Notes under the pieces: generated by a model
Told to the model about the DNA's origin: nothing
Databases searched by the model: none
The model's input: only the letters and a program-made list of their open reading frames with translations
From: Diprion similis
Taxonomy: Eukaryota; Arthropoda; Insecta; Hymenoptera; Diprionidae
DNA length: 64,000 nucleotides
NCBI RefSeq assembly: GCF_021155765.1
Contig: NC_060116.1
Location: forward strand, 14,074,001 to 14,138,000
Direction: 5' to 3'
Translations under genes and position numbers: made by a program
In this document: piece by piece, positions 38,059-48,435 of the stretch
How the letters are laid out: each line of letters opens with the position of its first letter
Position numbering within the stretch: position 1 is the stretch's first letter

Positions 38059-39595
38059 TTACTTTATGGCAATTATTCCATAACACCTCGGGGATATCAA
38101 GGGATCAAATAGTCGCACCAGAGCAAAGTTTGAGCAAATATTACTTTCCTCTAAATAAATAATTCTGTCCAATAGAATCGCAGATTCGACAACGGATCCA
38201 AGTTGAATTCTCAAGGTTTGAAAAAGTTCCATTTTTGCCTTGAAACTTTCATGGGAACAGTACAATTCTTCAATGATATTGTCGGCAGGAATCTGAAAAG
38301 TGGCCATGTATCATATTCAGTTTCAGTGTTCTGTATGGTAAAATTTTCCAATTTAATTGCCACTGGTCGAGTGAGCAAAAAATGTCACCTCTTTCGGATC
38401 CAACCCAATTTTCTTCAATGCCCACTTGGCGTAAGTTACGAAATTGTCCAATGGCGCACCTCGTCCCACTTTAACATCCTCCATGCCTAATAAAAATTCT
38501 TAAAATTACTTGTACAGATACTTTCAAAGAAAATTATGTCTAGGAGATAATTTTTCTAACCCAGTGAATGAAGGAGGACTTGAAAAACTGCTCTGTAGTG
38601 AAGTGTTGGTGATAGGGAATGCTCATTTTGGCACGAACGCTGAACCGACTGCTGCGCAAGCATTTTGGCATTTTTGGAAACGTTCAGCTTCCCGCTGAGT
38701 GAGGTCTCGGCTAAATGGTAACAACACGTGACTAAACAGAGAGATTTTATGCAATCAGTTTTTAAAAATGCCTTTATAACCGAATGACCCAAAGAACCAC
38801 AAGTATGGAGGCCTGTTAGCGTTAAGTTTTGACTCAAACTCCAGGTAGGAAAATGTTTCTCTGCTAATTCTGCAAACTCTGTACATTCATCTATGCGCTG
38901 TGCCAAGTGATGGACCTGCAAAAAGAGTGGTTCAGTTGACATATTCTGAATACATCAATCAGTTAAAGTACAAGTCGGAGCTTGAAGTCCAAAAATCGTA
39001 CCAAATGAGAACTTTGGTTGGGTTTTTTCCTTAATATGTTTTGTCTTCTGATAGCACCTCTGTGAGCGATGTCCGATGAATCTATGGCTAAGACAGGAAT
39101 TTTGTATTTCTTCGAAATATGCTGAGAAAGATAGCCTTTTCCTGCTCCAGCGTCAATAACAGCGCTTGAATGAATTTTGGCCAAAGATGAAGTGATTCTG
39201 GCAACAATATCCACTTCATAGGATTTTTTCTCATTCATAAATTCAAGTCTACCTTTGTGATTCTTCGACTTCAAATTCTCTACATCGATTCCCCATTCCG
39301 AGAAAAGGTCTGGTATGTTTCTGAGATCGTATACCAAGTTACATTTGTCCAAAGACAGCGCATCAATAAGTTTGTAGAACTTATACAGCTCTGGTGTAGC
39401 GGATTCTTGGCCATACCAATGAGCGTCAATGATTGGATTGGAAATCAGTGTTTCTAGCTCGTTTCGCAGTGATTCTGGTAAGCACTGATCCCACAAATTT
39501 TCAGTTATGAAATCGACAAGATGAGAATCTACCAAAGATTGATATGTAGCTAAAACTTTGGCTACCTTCTCCAAGTGCTCACTAAACAAAGACAT
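38059..39595 (-). CDS. METTL25B/RRNAD1-like methyltransferase
   Basis: SAM-dependent methyltransferase-like protein of the METTL25/RRNAD1 family, 426 aa. Four exons: 39002-39595, 38561-38915, 38389-38486 and 38059-38292, GT-AG and in frame throughout. A Rossmann motif I (VIDAGAGKGYL, about residues 146-156) binds the cofactor. A later CGSLG segment and a CCYHL segment match the family's conserved CxD/CCY region, and the C-terminal LLDRIIYLEE helix matches the family. Substrate not known from sequence. The coding start follows the LTO1 stop by 45 nt on the same strand, with no room for a separate promoter between them. A TTTATT (AATAAA on this strand) at 37961-37966 is a plausible poly(A) signal; the 3' end converges with CDCA7. 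Confidence 0.92.
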
Positions 39596-39640
39596 TTTCA
39601 ACTTCAAAGTTGAAACTAGTGTTGATACTTGCAACACATG

Positions 39641-40045
39641 TTAAAAATCGAGTTTTTCTTGTTCAGGATAAGTAAATTTGATCTTTGCCAGTGAGCAGAT
39701 GCGGCTGTACTTTAGCTTTATGTCCTCAAGCAGTTTAAGTATGTCGATCGAGTCCGAGTTGTGTTTCGGGAAGTTTTCTATATCGCTTTGCAATTTATTT
39801 GCCAAGTCAATAACTTTTTCAGGAAACAAATTGGCTTTGAGGTTATACTCCAAAACCCCGCTGTAAAATCCCAGCTGCGCTGCCACCTGACTTGCTCTGT
39901 GATACCCCAAGTGGTAAGGCTCTGACATTTGAGTCCTGCCGGCTCTGTAGCCTTCCGCAAACCCAGTTTTTTCCGCTATTTCTTCGCCGAAGAGTATATC
40001 GTCAAACGCCTCATTTATATCCACGTCTTCATTCACCGCAGACAT
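39641..40045 (-). CDS. LTO1: LTO1 homologue (ORAOV1, Yae1-domain adaptor)
   Basis: Intronless 134-aa frame, close to the 137 aa of human LTO1. It carries the deca-GX3 repeat typical of Yae1/LTO1 proteins: glycines at regular spacing through GFAEGYRAG, HLGYHRA and LGFYSGV. LTO1 and YAE1 form an adaptor that delivers an Fe-S cluster to ABCE1, needed for ribosome recycling and biogenesis. The N-terminus (DINEAFDDILFGEE) also matches the family. It is immediately followed on the same strand by the METTL25B-like gene, and its start lies 420 bp head-to-head from SMARCC. Confidence 0.9.
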   Translation of the reverse strand: MSAVNEDVDINEAFDDILFGEEIAEKTGFAEGYRAGRTQMSEPYHLGYHRASQVAAQLGFYSGVLEYNLKANLFPEKVIDLANKLQSDIENFPKHNSDSIDILKLLEDIKLKYSRICSLAKIKFTYPEQEKLDF

Positions 40046-40465
40046 TTTGAAAGTTCACAGTGAACTTAGCCGCAGGCTATTCCAGCGAGGCGGGAGCATT
40101 CCAGTTATTCGAGAACAAGAGATCGCGGCCGTAGTGAGAGATCGCAGAGATGAGACGTTCGCGTGGAATACATATTCAGTGTCTGATACTTCGCTCGTGA
40201 TCAAACGGCTGTGACCGATAATTGTCTCCACTAACTGAAATACTTCGCTGTACTTTTTTTTGAGGATAGTATTGGAGATAAAATTGGAGTAAATCGTGAA
40301 TTAGAGTTAACTTGCAAGTGCATTAGCCGCACAGGGTTGTCAAGTTTCCACGCGGAGGACTTGCAGCAAACTTCGGACTCTCATGTTGTATGTGTGATGT
40401 TCGCGGGTGGCGAAGCGTTGTTTTCCTCAAGTGTCGGTGGTTTTTGAGTGAAAATAAATTGGAAA
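40046..40465. promoter_or_regulatory. probable bidirectional promoter LTO1 / SMARCC
   Basis: 420 bp separate the two divergent start codons. The half near LTO1 is relatively GC-rich. No canonical TATA box stands out. It must contain both 5' UTRs and, unless there are distant first exons, both promoters. The role is inferred from arrangement. Confidence 0.55.
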
Positions 40466-43400
40466 ATGCTCTCTCTGGGGCCTAAAAAGGACGGCGGTCC
40501 AAATGCGAAATTCTTCGAGTCTCCAGACATACTGGGCCAACTGGATGGAGTCAAACAGTGGCTTCTAAAAAATTCTAAAAAGGTGAGGCCGGCGTCTCCC
40601 AAGCGCGCCGAGTTATCTTCGCTCTAATTTTTCATCGCTAATATTTCTCTCTAATCGAATTTAACCGCTTTTTTCACAGTATGTTCAAACCGATCCACCC
40701 ACGAATAAAAGTCTCGCGACTTTGGTCGTCCAATTGTTGCAATTCCAGGAAGATAACCTCGGAAAAAATGTGTCAAAACCGCCAATGACAAGACTTCCTG
40801 TAAGTAGCATTTGCGTTCAAACATTGCTCAGTGTACAGCGTCATATTAATTTGTTTTCATAAGTCTCTATGAAATTATTTCATACTAGACCCACTTGTCT
40901 GCCAGTCAGACACAATTTTGATGTTACATAATTATCTCACTACGACGATGTGTAACCGATACATACTCAACGTTACAAACTAAGAATCATCATCATGTCT
41001 CAAACATAACTAATTCTCCCTTCCAGATGAAGTGTTTCTTAGATTTTAAGCCTGGCGGTGGTCTTTGTCAAATATTAGCTACCGCGTTCAGATTTAAACA
41101 GGAACAAGGATGGCGACGTTTCGACTTTCAAGTCGGCAAGGTAATGCATTCATATATGTGACAAAATTTCTGATATTTCGCATCTCTATCAAGATGACTT
41201 GATATTCTATTACAAAAATGCAAGAAATATCCTTGATCTGAATATTTTCAATAAACTTTGTAGTCCGGTTCTCGCATGGATCGTGCGGTGGAGATGTTAG
41301 TGGCAGCGGAACGGGCATTGGTACAAAATCGATGCATGACAATACCCTGTGTGTATGTGAGACCAGATGTAGACAAAAATACAGCGTCCAAAGTCAAGGA
41401 AGTTGTTAGACGTCATCAGGGAACAATTGCCGAAGCTGAGGCTGATGCAACACACATTGTTTATCCAGTAGCCGATCCCCTCGAGGAAGAATACGCTCGT
41501 CCTTACTTGAGGCGTGAACGCTCAGTTCTATTGCACTGGTACTACTTTCCCGACAGTTACGACTCATGGACAACATTAGATCTGCCTTGGGATTTTCCTG
41601 AAGGTCCTCTGGGGATAGGAAATACAAGTGGAAGGTATGATATTACTTACTTATAAGCTATTTCATATCTCGAGTAAGATATAATTTACTTATTCGGTAT
41701 AACCAAGGAAAAGTGATGAAATTATTGATTCCAGACCTCAGTATCGTGTGTCGGCTACTTGGGCTCTTGATCTTGACCAGTACAATGAGTGGATGAACGA
41801 AGAGGACTACGATGTTGATGAAAATGGACAGAAGAGAGTTCACAAGTACCGGCTTTCCGTCGAAGACTTGATGGCTCAACCGTCTCATCCTCCACCTTCG
41901 TCTGCCAAAAAACAGAAACGAAAACGTTCCCCCAGTCCACCTCCAAAAATTGGAAAGCGTAAAAGGTGTACATTTTGTATAAAAAAAAAATGGCAGCTAT
42001 TACAGCAATATGTTGTGCTGAAGAAAAGTGATAAATAATTGCCAATAGATTGTAATTCTCGTTTTGTTACATTAGTGTGAAAACAGATTCTTATGGATAT
42101 TGGTATTTTTCAAACAGTGGTCGCGGACCAGCAGGACTCCAAGGCTCGTCCACTTCATTGGCTACTCCGAAAAAGTCTCGAGGTGGCGTCGACGAAGAAG
42201 AAGATCTGACACAGGGGATGGAAGATCCTCCAGCTGAACCCAGGATAATAGAAGTGGTAGCAAGTCCAGCTAATCCACCTTCAGTTGGATCTGGTGGTGG
42301 ATCTACGGCTGGTAGTGGAAGTTTGTCGACAACAGGAAACAAAAAACAGGATAATGAATTACAACCGCTAAAATCTGGCAATATGGCTGATTTGGATGAG
42401 CCTATAGACGGTGTGTAATGCACAGTACCAATTAAGTTGATTGTCTTTATGAATATATCGTAAGTAAATGCTCTAGTGATGGATTCAATGATCTTAGGTG
42501 ACAAAGGAAGTACTCAAGGGGCTCAGGAGAGAGAGGAACGTGACGCAAGTAAGGAAAGAGGAGAGGGTGGGAAGGGAGATGAGCCGGAAGATAATGTTAC
42601 TGAGCAAACGCACCATATTGTTGTACCTAGCTACTCAGCTTGGTTTGATTACAACTCAATCCATACGATTGAAAAACGTGCTTTGTCCGAATTTTTTAAC
42701 GGAAAAAATAAATCGAAAACACCCGAGATCTACCTTGCCTATCGCAATTTTATGATCGATACTTACCGACTAAATCCAACGGAATATATCACCTCTACTG
42801 CCTGCAGGTACGGTCAAAACTTTTACCCCTTCAAAATCCGTTTCGACCAAGCTCTTGTATACCAGAATATCATTTTAGTACTAACCACTTCGTATGACTT
42901 GGATGATGCCAAAAAATCAATATAACGGCATAATTGTTTTCAGACGTAATTTAGCAGGAGACGTGTGTGCCATTATGCGTGTTCATGCGTTTCTGGAGCA
43001 GTGGGGTCTCATTAATTACCAAGTTGACGCAGAATCTAGACCAACCCCAATGGGTCCACCACCTACATCTCACTTCCACGTTCTCTCAGACACTCCATCT
43101 GGACTGGCGCCTGTTAATCCGAATCCTCCCAAGACTCCGCAGCCTTCCAGCGCTGCAAAATCCCTGTTGGATTTGGAAAAGAAACCTATTGTCGTAGGCC
43201 TGGGACCAGAAGAAAAGAGCGGACTTGGAGTTATGACTAACTTTGGTCTGAAGGTGGATCAGTATTCCAGAAAGCCTGCGGTTTTAAAAAGCAAACAAGC
43301 TGCTGGTGCCACTCGCGATTGGACCGAGCAGGAAACGCTATTGTTATTAGAAGGGTTGGAGCTCCATAAAGATGACTGGAACAAAGTTTGCGAACATGTT

Positions 43401-44710
43401 GGATCTCGCACTCAAGATGAGTGCATACTTCACTTCTTACGGCTACCTATCGAAGATCCGTACCTCGAAGAAGGAGGCCCTGAAGGTCTGGGACCGCTTG
43501 CCTATCAGCCTGTTCCTTTTTCAAAGGCTGGTAACCCGGTCATGAGCACGGTCGCTTTCTTAGCTTCGGTTGTGGATCCAAGAGTGGCTGCTAGTGCTGC
43601 TAAAGCCGCTATGGAAGAATTTGCAGCTATCAAAGATCAAGTGCCTGCTGCCCTACTCGATCAGCATCTTCGTAATGTTCAAGCAAGTGCTAATCCAGAT
43701 GGTGAGTTTTTGGGAAAACAGCTTGACAGGACTGGTATTGAGTACAAAAATGATTTTTATCTATTTTAAAAATAATCACTCATCTGTATATTTAGGCAAA
43801 TTTGATCCATCGGCAGGACTCGCGCAGTCCGGTATTGCAGGAACTGGACCCCCAGAACCTCCCGAAGATCCTGCTGTCTCAGCTAATAGTGCAACTTCCT
43901 CATCTGCAAGTGTTACTTCTCCTCATGCTTCGACTGCGGAAAGTAAAAAGGAGGAGCTTCAGGATATTAAAGTCAAGGAGGGAGTGGATGCTACGCAGGT
44001 GCCACCCCAATCTATGAAAAAGGAAGAGTCAGTGGAGAGTGAACGTGACCAGCCTGAAAAAATAGAAGTCGATCCAAAGGAGAATGATGATGAAGCTAAG
44101 TCTAAAGGAGACCCTGAAGAAATTGAAGCTAAAGAAAAGAGAGATAAGGTAATTTTGAGTGCATTGAGCACTCTATTCTATTAATGGCTAAGATTATGTT
44201 AGTCTGTCATGTGAACAAGGTTTAAAGCTATTTTTAATTCCTTTGACGCAGGTGGTTAGAGATGCGCAACTACAATCTGCTGCGGCGGCCGCGTTAGCAG
44301 CTGCAGCTGTCAAAGCAAAACACTTAGCAGCGGTAGAGGAAAGAAAAATCAAATCATTAGTGGCACTGCTGGTTGAAACTCAGATGAAAAAACTTGAAAT
44401 AAAATTGCGGCATTTCGAAGAGCTCGAAACAACAATGGAACGGGAACGAGAGGGCCTGGAGTATCAGCGCCAGCAATTAATTACAGAACGGCAGCAATTT
44501 CACTTGGAACAATTAAAAGCAGCGGAATTTCGTGCGCGACAGCAAGCACACCAGCGGCTGGCTCAGGAACAACAGCAACAACAGCAGAGTCAGCATCCAC
44601 CATGGCAAGCATCCAATACTCAGCAACAACAGCAACAGCAACAACAGCCACCTAGTCCGCAGCCACAGGTGGCGCAACCGCCTCCGCACACCCCACCTCA
44701 ACAAGCGTAA
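40466..44710 (+). CDS. mor: SWI/SNF (BAP) core subunit SMARCC, moira homologue
   Basis: Scaffold subunit of SWI/SNF chromatin remodellers, 1041 aa. Ten exons: 40466-40582, 40680-40799, 41027-41140, 41264-41634, 41735-41965, 42118-42410, 42498-42807, 42944-43701, 43796-44148 and 44252-44710; all GT-AG and the frame closes. Domains in order: N-terminal SMARCC module (about residues 1-300, ends with a [10 protein letters not shown] basic stretch), SWIRM (about 455-545), SANT (about 642-690, starting [14 protein letters not shown]), an acidic lysine/glutamate-rich linker, then an alanine-rich stretch and long charged coiled coil (about 890-990). The C-terminal tail is rich in glutamine and proline with two polyglutamine runs. 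Length and order match insect Moira and vertebrate BAF155/170. Nuclear. Confidence 0.97.
44585..44646 (+). repeat. coding CAA/CAG (polyglutamine) runs in SMARCC
   Basis: Two mixed CAA/CAG tracts in the last exon (about 44568-44590 and 44620-44648) encode Gln runs separated by a short non-repetitive segment. Mixed codons suggest selection or age rather than recent pure-repeat expansion. Confidence 0.7.
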
Positions 44711-44729
44711 TTCACAGTACTTTCTATGA

Positions 44730-44748
44730 AATAAACCAGTATAATAAA
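44730..44748 (+). promoter_or_regulatory. polyadenylation signals of SMARCC
   Basis: Two AATAAA hexamers, 44730-44735 and 44743-44748, lie 20-40 nt after the stop, which would give an unusually short 3' UTR. Longer isoforms are possible in the AT-rich DNA up to about 45.7 kb, where no gene is visible. Confidence 0.55.
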
Positions 44749-45694
44749 CAAACACGCAATTTAGTGGTTGTCATACAAGACGGGAGTAGTGACTGATAAA
44801 TTTACTATAGTTTGATATTTGAAATACCCATTCATTGAAGTGTGTGTTGGTATATATCCAAAATTCATAAAGCATGTTGGACGTGTATTCTCTATGTGAT
44901 TTCCTTTATTTTTTTCTCTTACATTGTCTTCATTTCCTGATCATCGCTGTAAAACTTGTTTAGTTTGGCTAGTAAGACCATTTTATTGGAAATATTTTAT
45001 TTTTTATCTATTTATTACCAGCTAGAAATGTGGTTGCATTATATAATGTGAAAAGCTATTCGTTTCAAGATATTGTCAAGGCCTAATCAACGATGTACAG
45101 TTGACTTTGCTGTAACCTAAGTTATTAGACAACCACTAATAGTTTTAAAATGCCGATGTACCGGGCCAACCGATTATTCCAATACAATAACAACTACCGT
45201 TAGAATTTGATTTCATCCCGAATAAATGAGTAATGTTTAAGCTATATATTGCGGACCACCCACAATGGTTAATTTCGTGCATACCAGTTCTTTGTTCTAT
45301 GCAGAATGCTTTGAGAGTAATTATTGAATCAGGGAGCATGAAACGCTGTTTTGATTATTACATCATTTTGCAAGAAGGTATGAACGAATTTTAAAATGCA
45401 TTCACGGACTTCATACCTATATTATAATAATTCATAATATAATCAACTCATGATCTTCGTGTACAATACACTGCTACATACATATACATAGTATATATAT
45501 ATATATAATTATTTGAAATCAATTATTGTGCACCATTATCATCTTGTAATATAAGATCTTACTGAATTTAGTAAATAGATAATAAGATTAAACACGATGT
45601 CACTATACTAAAATAGTATAACGCAAAACTGCTATAGGGAGAACATAAATGAATTAAAACAATTGGGTACCAGTAATCAAGGTTAAAGTGATAT

Positions 45695-45700
45695 TTTATT
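45695..45700 (-). promoter_or_regulatory. polyadenylation signal of the CHK kinase-like gene
   Basis: TTTATT on the + strand (AATAAA on the gene strand), 120 nt beyond the stop codon. Confidence 0.5.
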
Positions 45701-45819
45701 CACATATGTATTGAAAAAAACCTGTTACGTTTAAAAACGTTTTAGGTTAATTAAGATTGGATAATTTGTGTTTTCTACTCTACATTGAGAAGTTATGTTA
45801 CAATAATGGTCTAACCAAT

Positions 45820-47826
45820 TCATAGAGCCTGGTTATCTATTAGCTCCAATACTAGATCAGTCATCAGACGTGCACACTCCACACCTCCTGGTGGAGGCCC
45901 TTGTGCTCCTTCCACTTTTTCACTTTGTTCTTCATCCTCGTATAAATCTGGAGCTTCGTCGCTGGCACAAGTACTTATTGGAAGCATATCCAATGCTATA
46001 CCCAACCCAAAGCGTCCACATCTCCGCAGCTCTTCAGTTAAACTATTATAAATTTCGATATAAACATTAATATTTTCTAATACTTGTATATGTATATAAC
46101 TTAACATTATAACGTTTTAGGTATGTATCTGTTAACTTGGCTTTTGGTGTCATGCAACAACCCATACATAGATATTCATTTGTGAGGATATCTGCAGCTG
46201 TTGTCAAATGCTGTGACCTGTTTATATCGCACTGTAAATCACGGCGCAGAGTGCTTTGATTTCGAGTTAGAAATCACCCTACATTTAAATGTCCTTTTCA
46301 CTTACATGTCCCACATAATTTCAGGATCTCTTGAAGCCTCTTGAACATTCAGCATCTTGAGAGCAAAAATTAAGTTATGGTGGTAATGACGCAAAAGTGA
46401 TGTCATATGGGCATGTCTGACTTCTCCGCTGGTGCAGCAATAGAGAAGTGTTGCCAAATCAAGGGCTAATGAACCAACCCGAGACAGTTGGAAATCAACA
46501 AAGCATACAACCTGCTCAAAGGTAAGTAGAACAAATCAAATCTTGAGTTATAATTATTATATATAAATATTGAGTTATATATATATATATGCGACTTAAA
46601 AGAGTTAGAAGTTTTACATTGTGTTGGAAAATCCATAATTATCATCACATCAATTACATGTATTGATGAACAAACAAAACTGAAGATAATTTTACAAGAC
46701 ATCTCAGTGTGCACAAACCTTTGTGTCAGATTCTACTTCTTTACGAAACAAGATATTGTTGGTCCAACAATCACCGTGACAAAAAACTGTTAGTGGCCCT
46801 TCAGCAGCAGCCAGATTGCACATTGTATGAAAGAAAGTTTCTTCTTGTAAAAACAGTTTCATTCTACGCATTACATCTTCCCTTTTCTCATGTGACATGG
46901 GGGGTAGAGCTTCAGATACCATTGCAATTGCATTACTGGCAGCGACTCTGTAGTACTGCCTATACCAATCTGCGTTCTCTTCGCAGAACATTGCTTCCGC
47001 TATACCTTTTCCTCCTTTTCTGCTCAACTCTTGAAACTCTTCTGGCCTTCGAATTAAAACCATTATCAATATTATTACTGCTTTTGACTTGGCAAATTTA
47101 CTCTGGATGGGACAGTGGTGGTTGACTTTAAATGTTGACTAAGATTTTTATTACTCTATTCAGTTGAAACTTGCCTTGCTTCTTTTAATGCAAGGCTAAG
47201 CGCATGAAAGCCTGCTAAAGCTGCTAGCGTTTGCCGCAGCTGCTCAACTTGGAGACCAGCCCTTCTATCGCCCATCCGAAACCCCAGCTCTCTTAAATCT
47301 TCCATCGCGATAAGATCTTCGCGTGCATCATATATTTTGGCCACTCCATCGAATACGTGATGCCCCGATGTCTGCAGAACATTTAGAGCTGGCCACACTT
47401 TAGTATAAAATGCTACCTCATTCCTGAACAGAGTTTCACTTTTGAAGGCCTCGCGTCGTTCCCGTGAGTCTGGCAATACCTTAATATTCGTAAAGATATG
47501 AGGAAAATTTAATTTCGAATAACCAACCTTTTGGCGCAGTTCATTAGGACAATAATTGAAGTGAGAATCATAGTACTTTATAAAAATTAATTCTTTGAAA
47601 CTACCTTGTATATGATAGTTCGTTCCCATTTCACCCTTTCACCACCGTTCTTTTGTTGTTTTAAACCAATAACACGCAGGCGATAAAGCATTGACGTGTA
47701 ATTATCGCCCCTTCCTGAACCAGGTTCTTCTTCCAAGCTAATAATTTCAACTTCTGGTTCATCTTTAGCAATAATTTCCTTAATTGAATCTAAGGTCAGG
47801 CGCACACTTTCGTTTTTACACTCCAT
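45820..47826 (-). CDS. CHK kinase-like (EcKinase) protein
   Basis: Member of the insect ecdysteroid-kinase-like/CHK family of small-molecule kinases, 427 aa. Five exons: 47605-47826, 47175-47479, 46719-47046, 46306-46511 and 45820-46042. A GxGRGDNYTSMLYR glycine-rich segment near residue 37 is the nucleotide loop. IIYK is followed across the intron by VLPDS, as in the family. The catalytic loop is FCHGDCWTNN (D268) and the metal-binding motif is VDFQ (D291). Intron 2 is best explained as GC-AG (AG|GCAAGT), since only that donor joins the frame. The last junction (at 46042) was chosen among weak acceptors because it restores family-like sequence. Members phosphorylate ecdysteroids or xenobiotic conjugates; the substrate here is unknown. 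Confidence 0.88.
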
Positions 47827-48435
47827 AGTTTTTTATTAATACAAGCAAATTTTAAGTCATTAGATTTCTGCAGATCAAAGTTATCTCTTCAATGTTTGAA
47901 AACACTTGTTTCTCTCAAATTCAAAATATTGCACTTTGTAGTGCCAAACATCGACTGTCAGAATAAAATTCAGGAGCACTACGCTGGACTCCTCACAGCG
48001 CACAGGAAGAAGGTATTTTGCTGAAAGGGGTCTTCCCCCTGTTCTGTAGTACATTAATCAGTTAGGATCAAATTGAGGGAGCAAGAATGTTCCTGGATGT
48101 CAATTACGTTATTATAATCTGCACCATCCAAGTTCTAATTGGGAAATACTCTGGTTTGATACTTCTCAATGGACCAGACAATTTTCAGACAGCTAGAAAA
48201 AACTAATTGTTATACAATATGCAAGTATAAAAATCATTTCTAACAAAACACTATCTTCTCAATCTACAATTGTGTCATTGTTTTAAATGAGATGGAGCCA
48301 TTGAAAAAAAACTGAAACAAGGATTTTATTGAATTTTTATTTTATTTACAAATATGGTTCACGACAAGTGAAATCCAACAAATAGCGAAAGAATTATTAA
48401 ATACTCTAATACTTGAGTAGATCTTACAATAGTGA
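47827..48435. other. spacer CHK kinase-like / PTCD3
   Basis: About 600 bp between two genes on the same strand. It holds the CHK promoter side and the PTCD3 3' UTR; TTTATT at 48325-48330 is a likely PTCD3 poly(A) signal, about 105 nt past its stop. No other gene seen. Confidence 0.45.
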
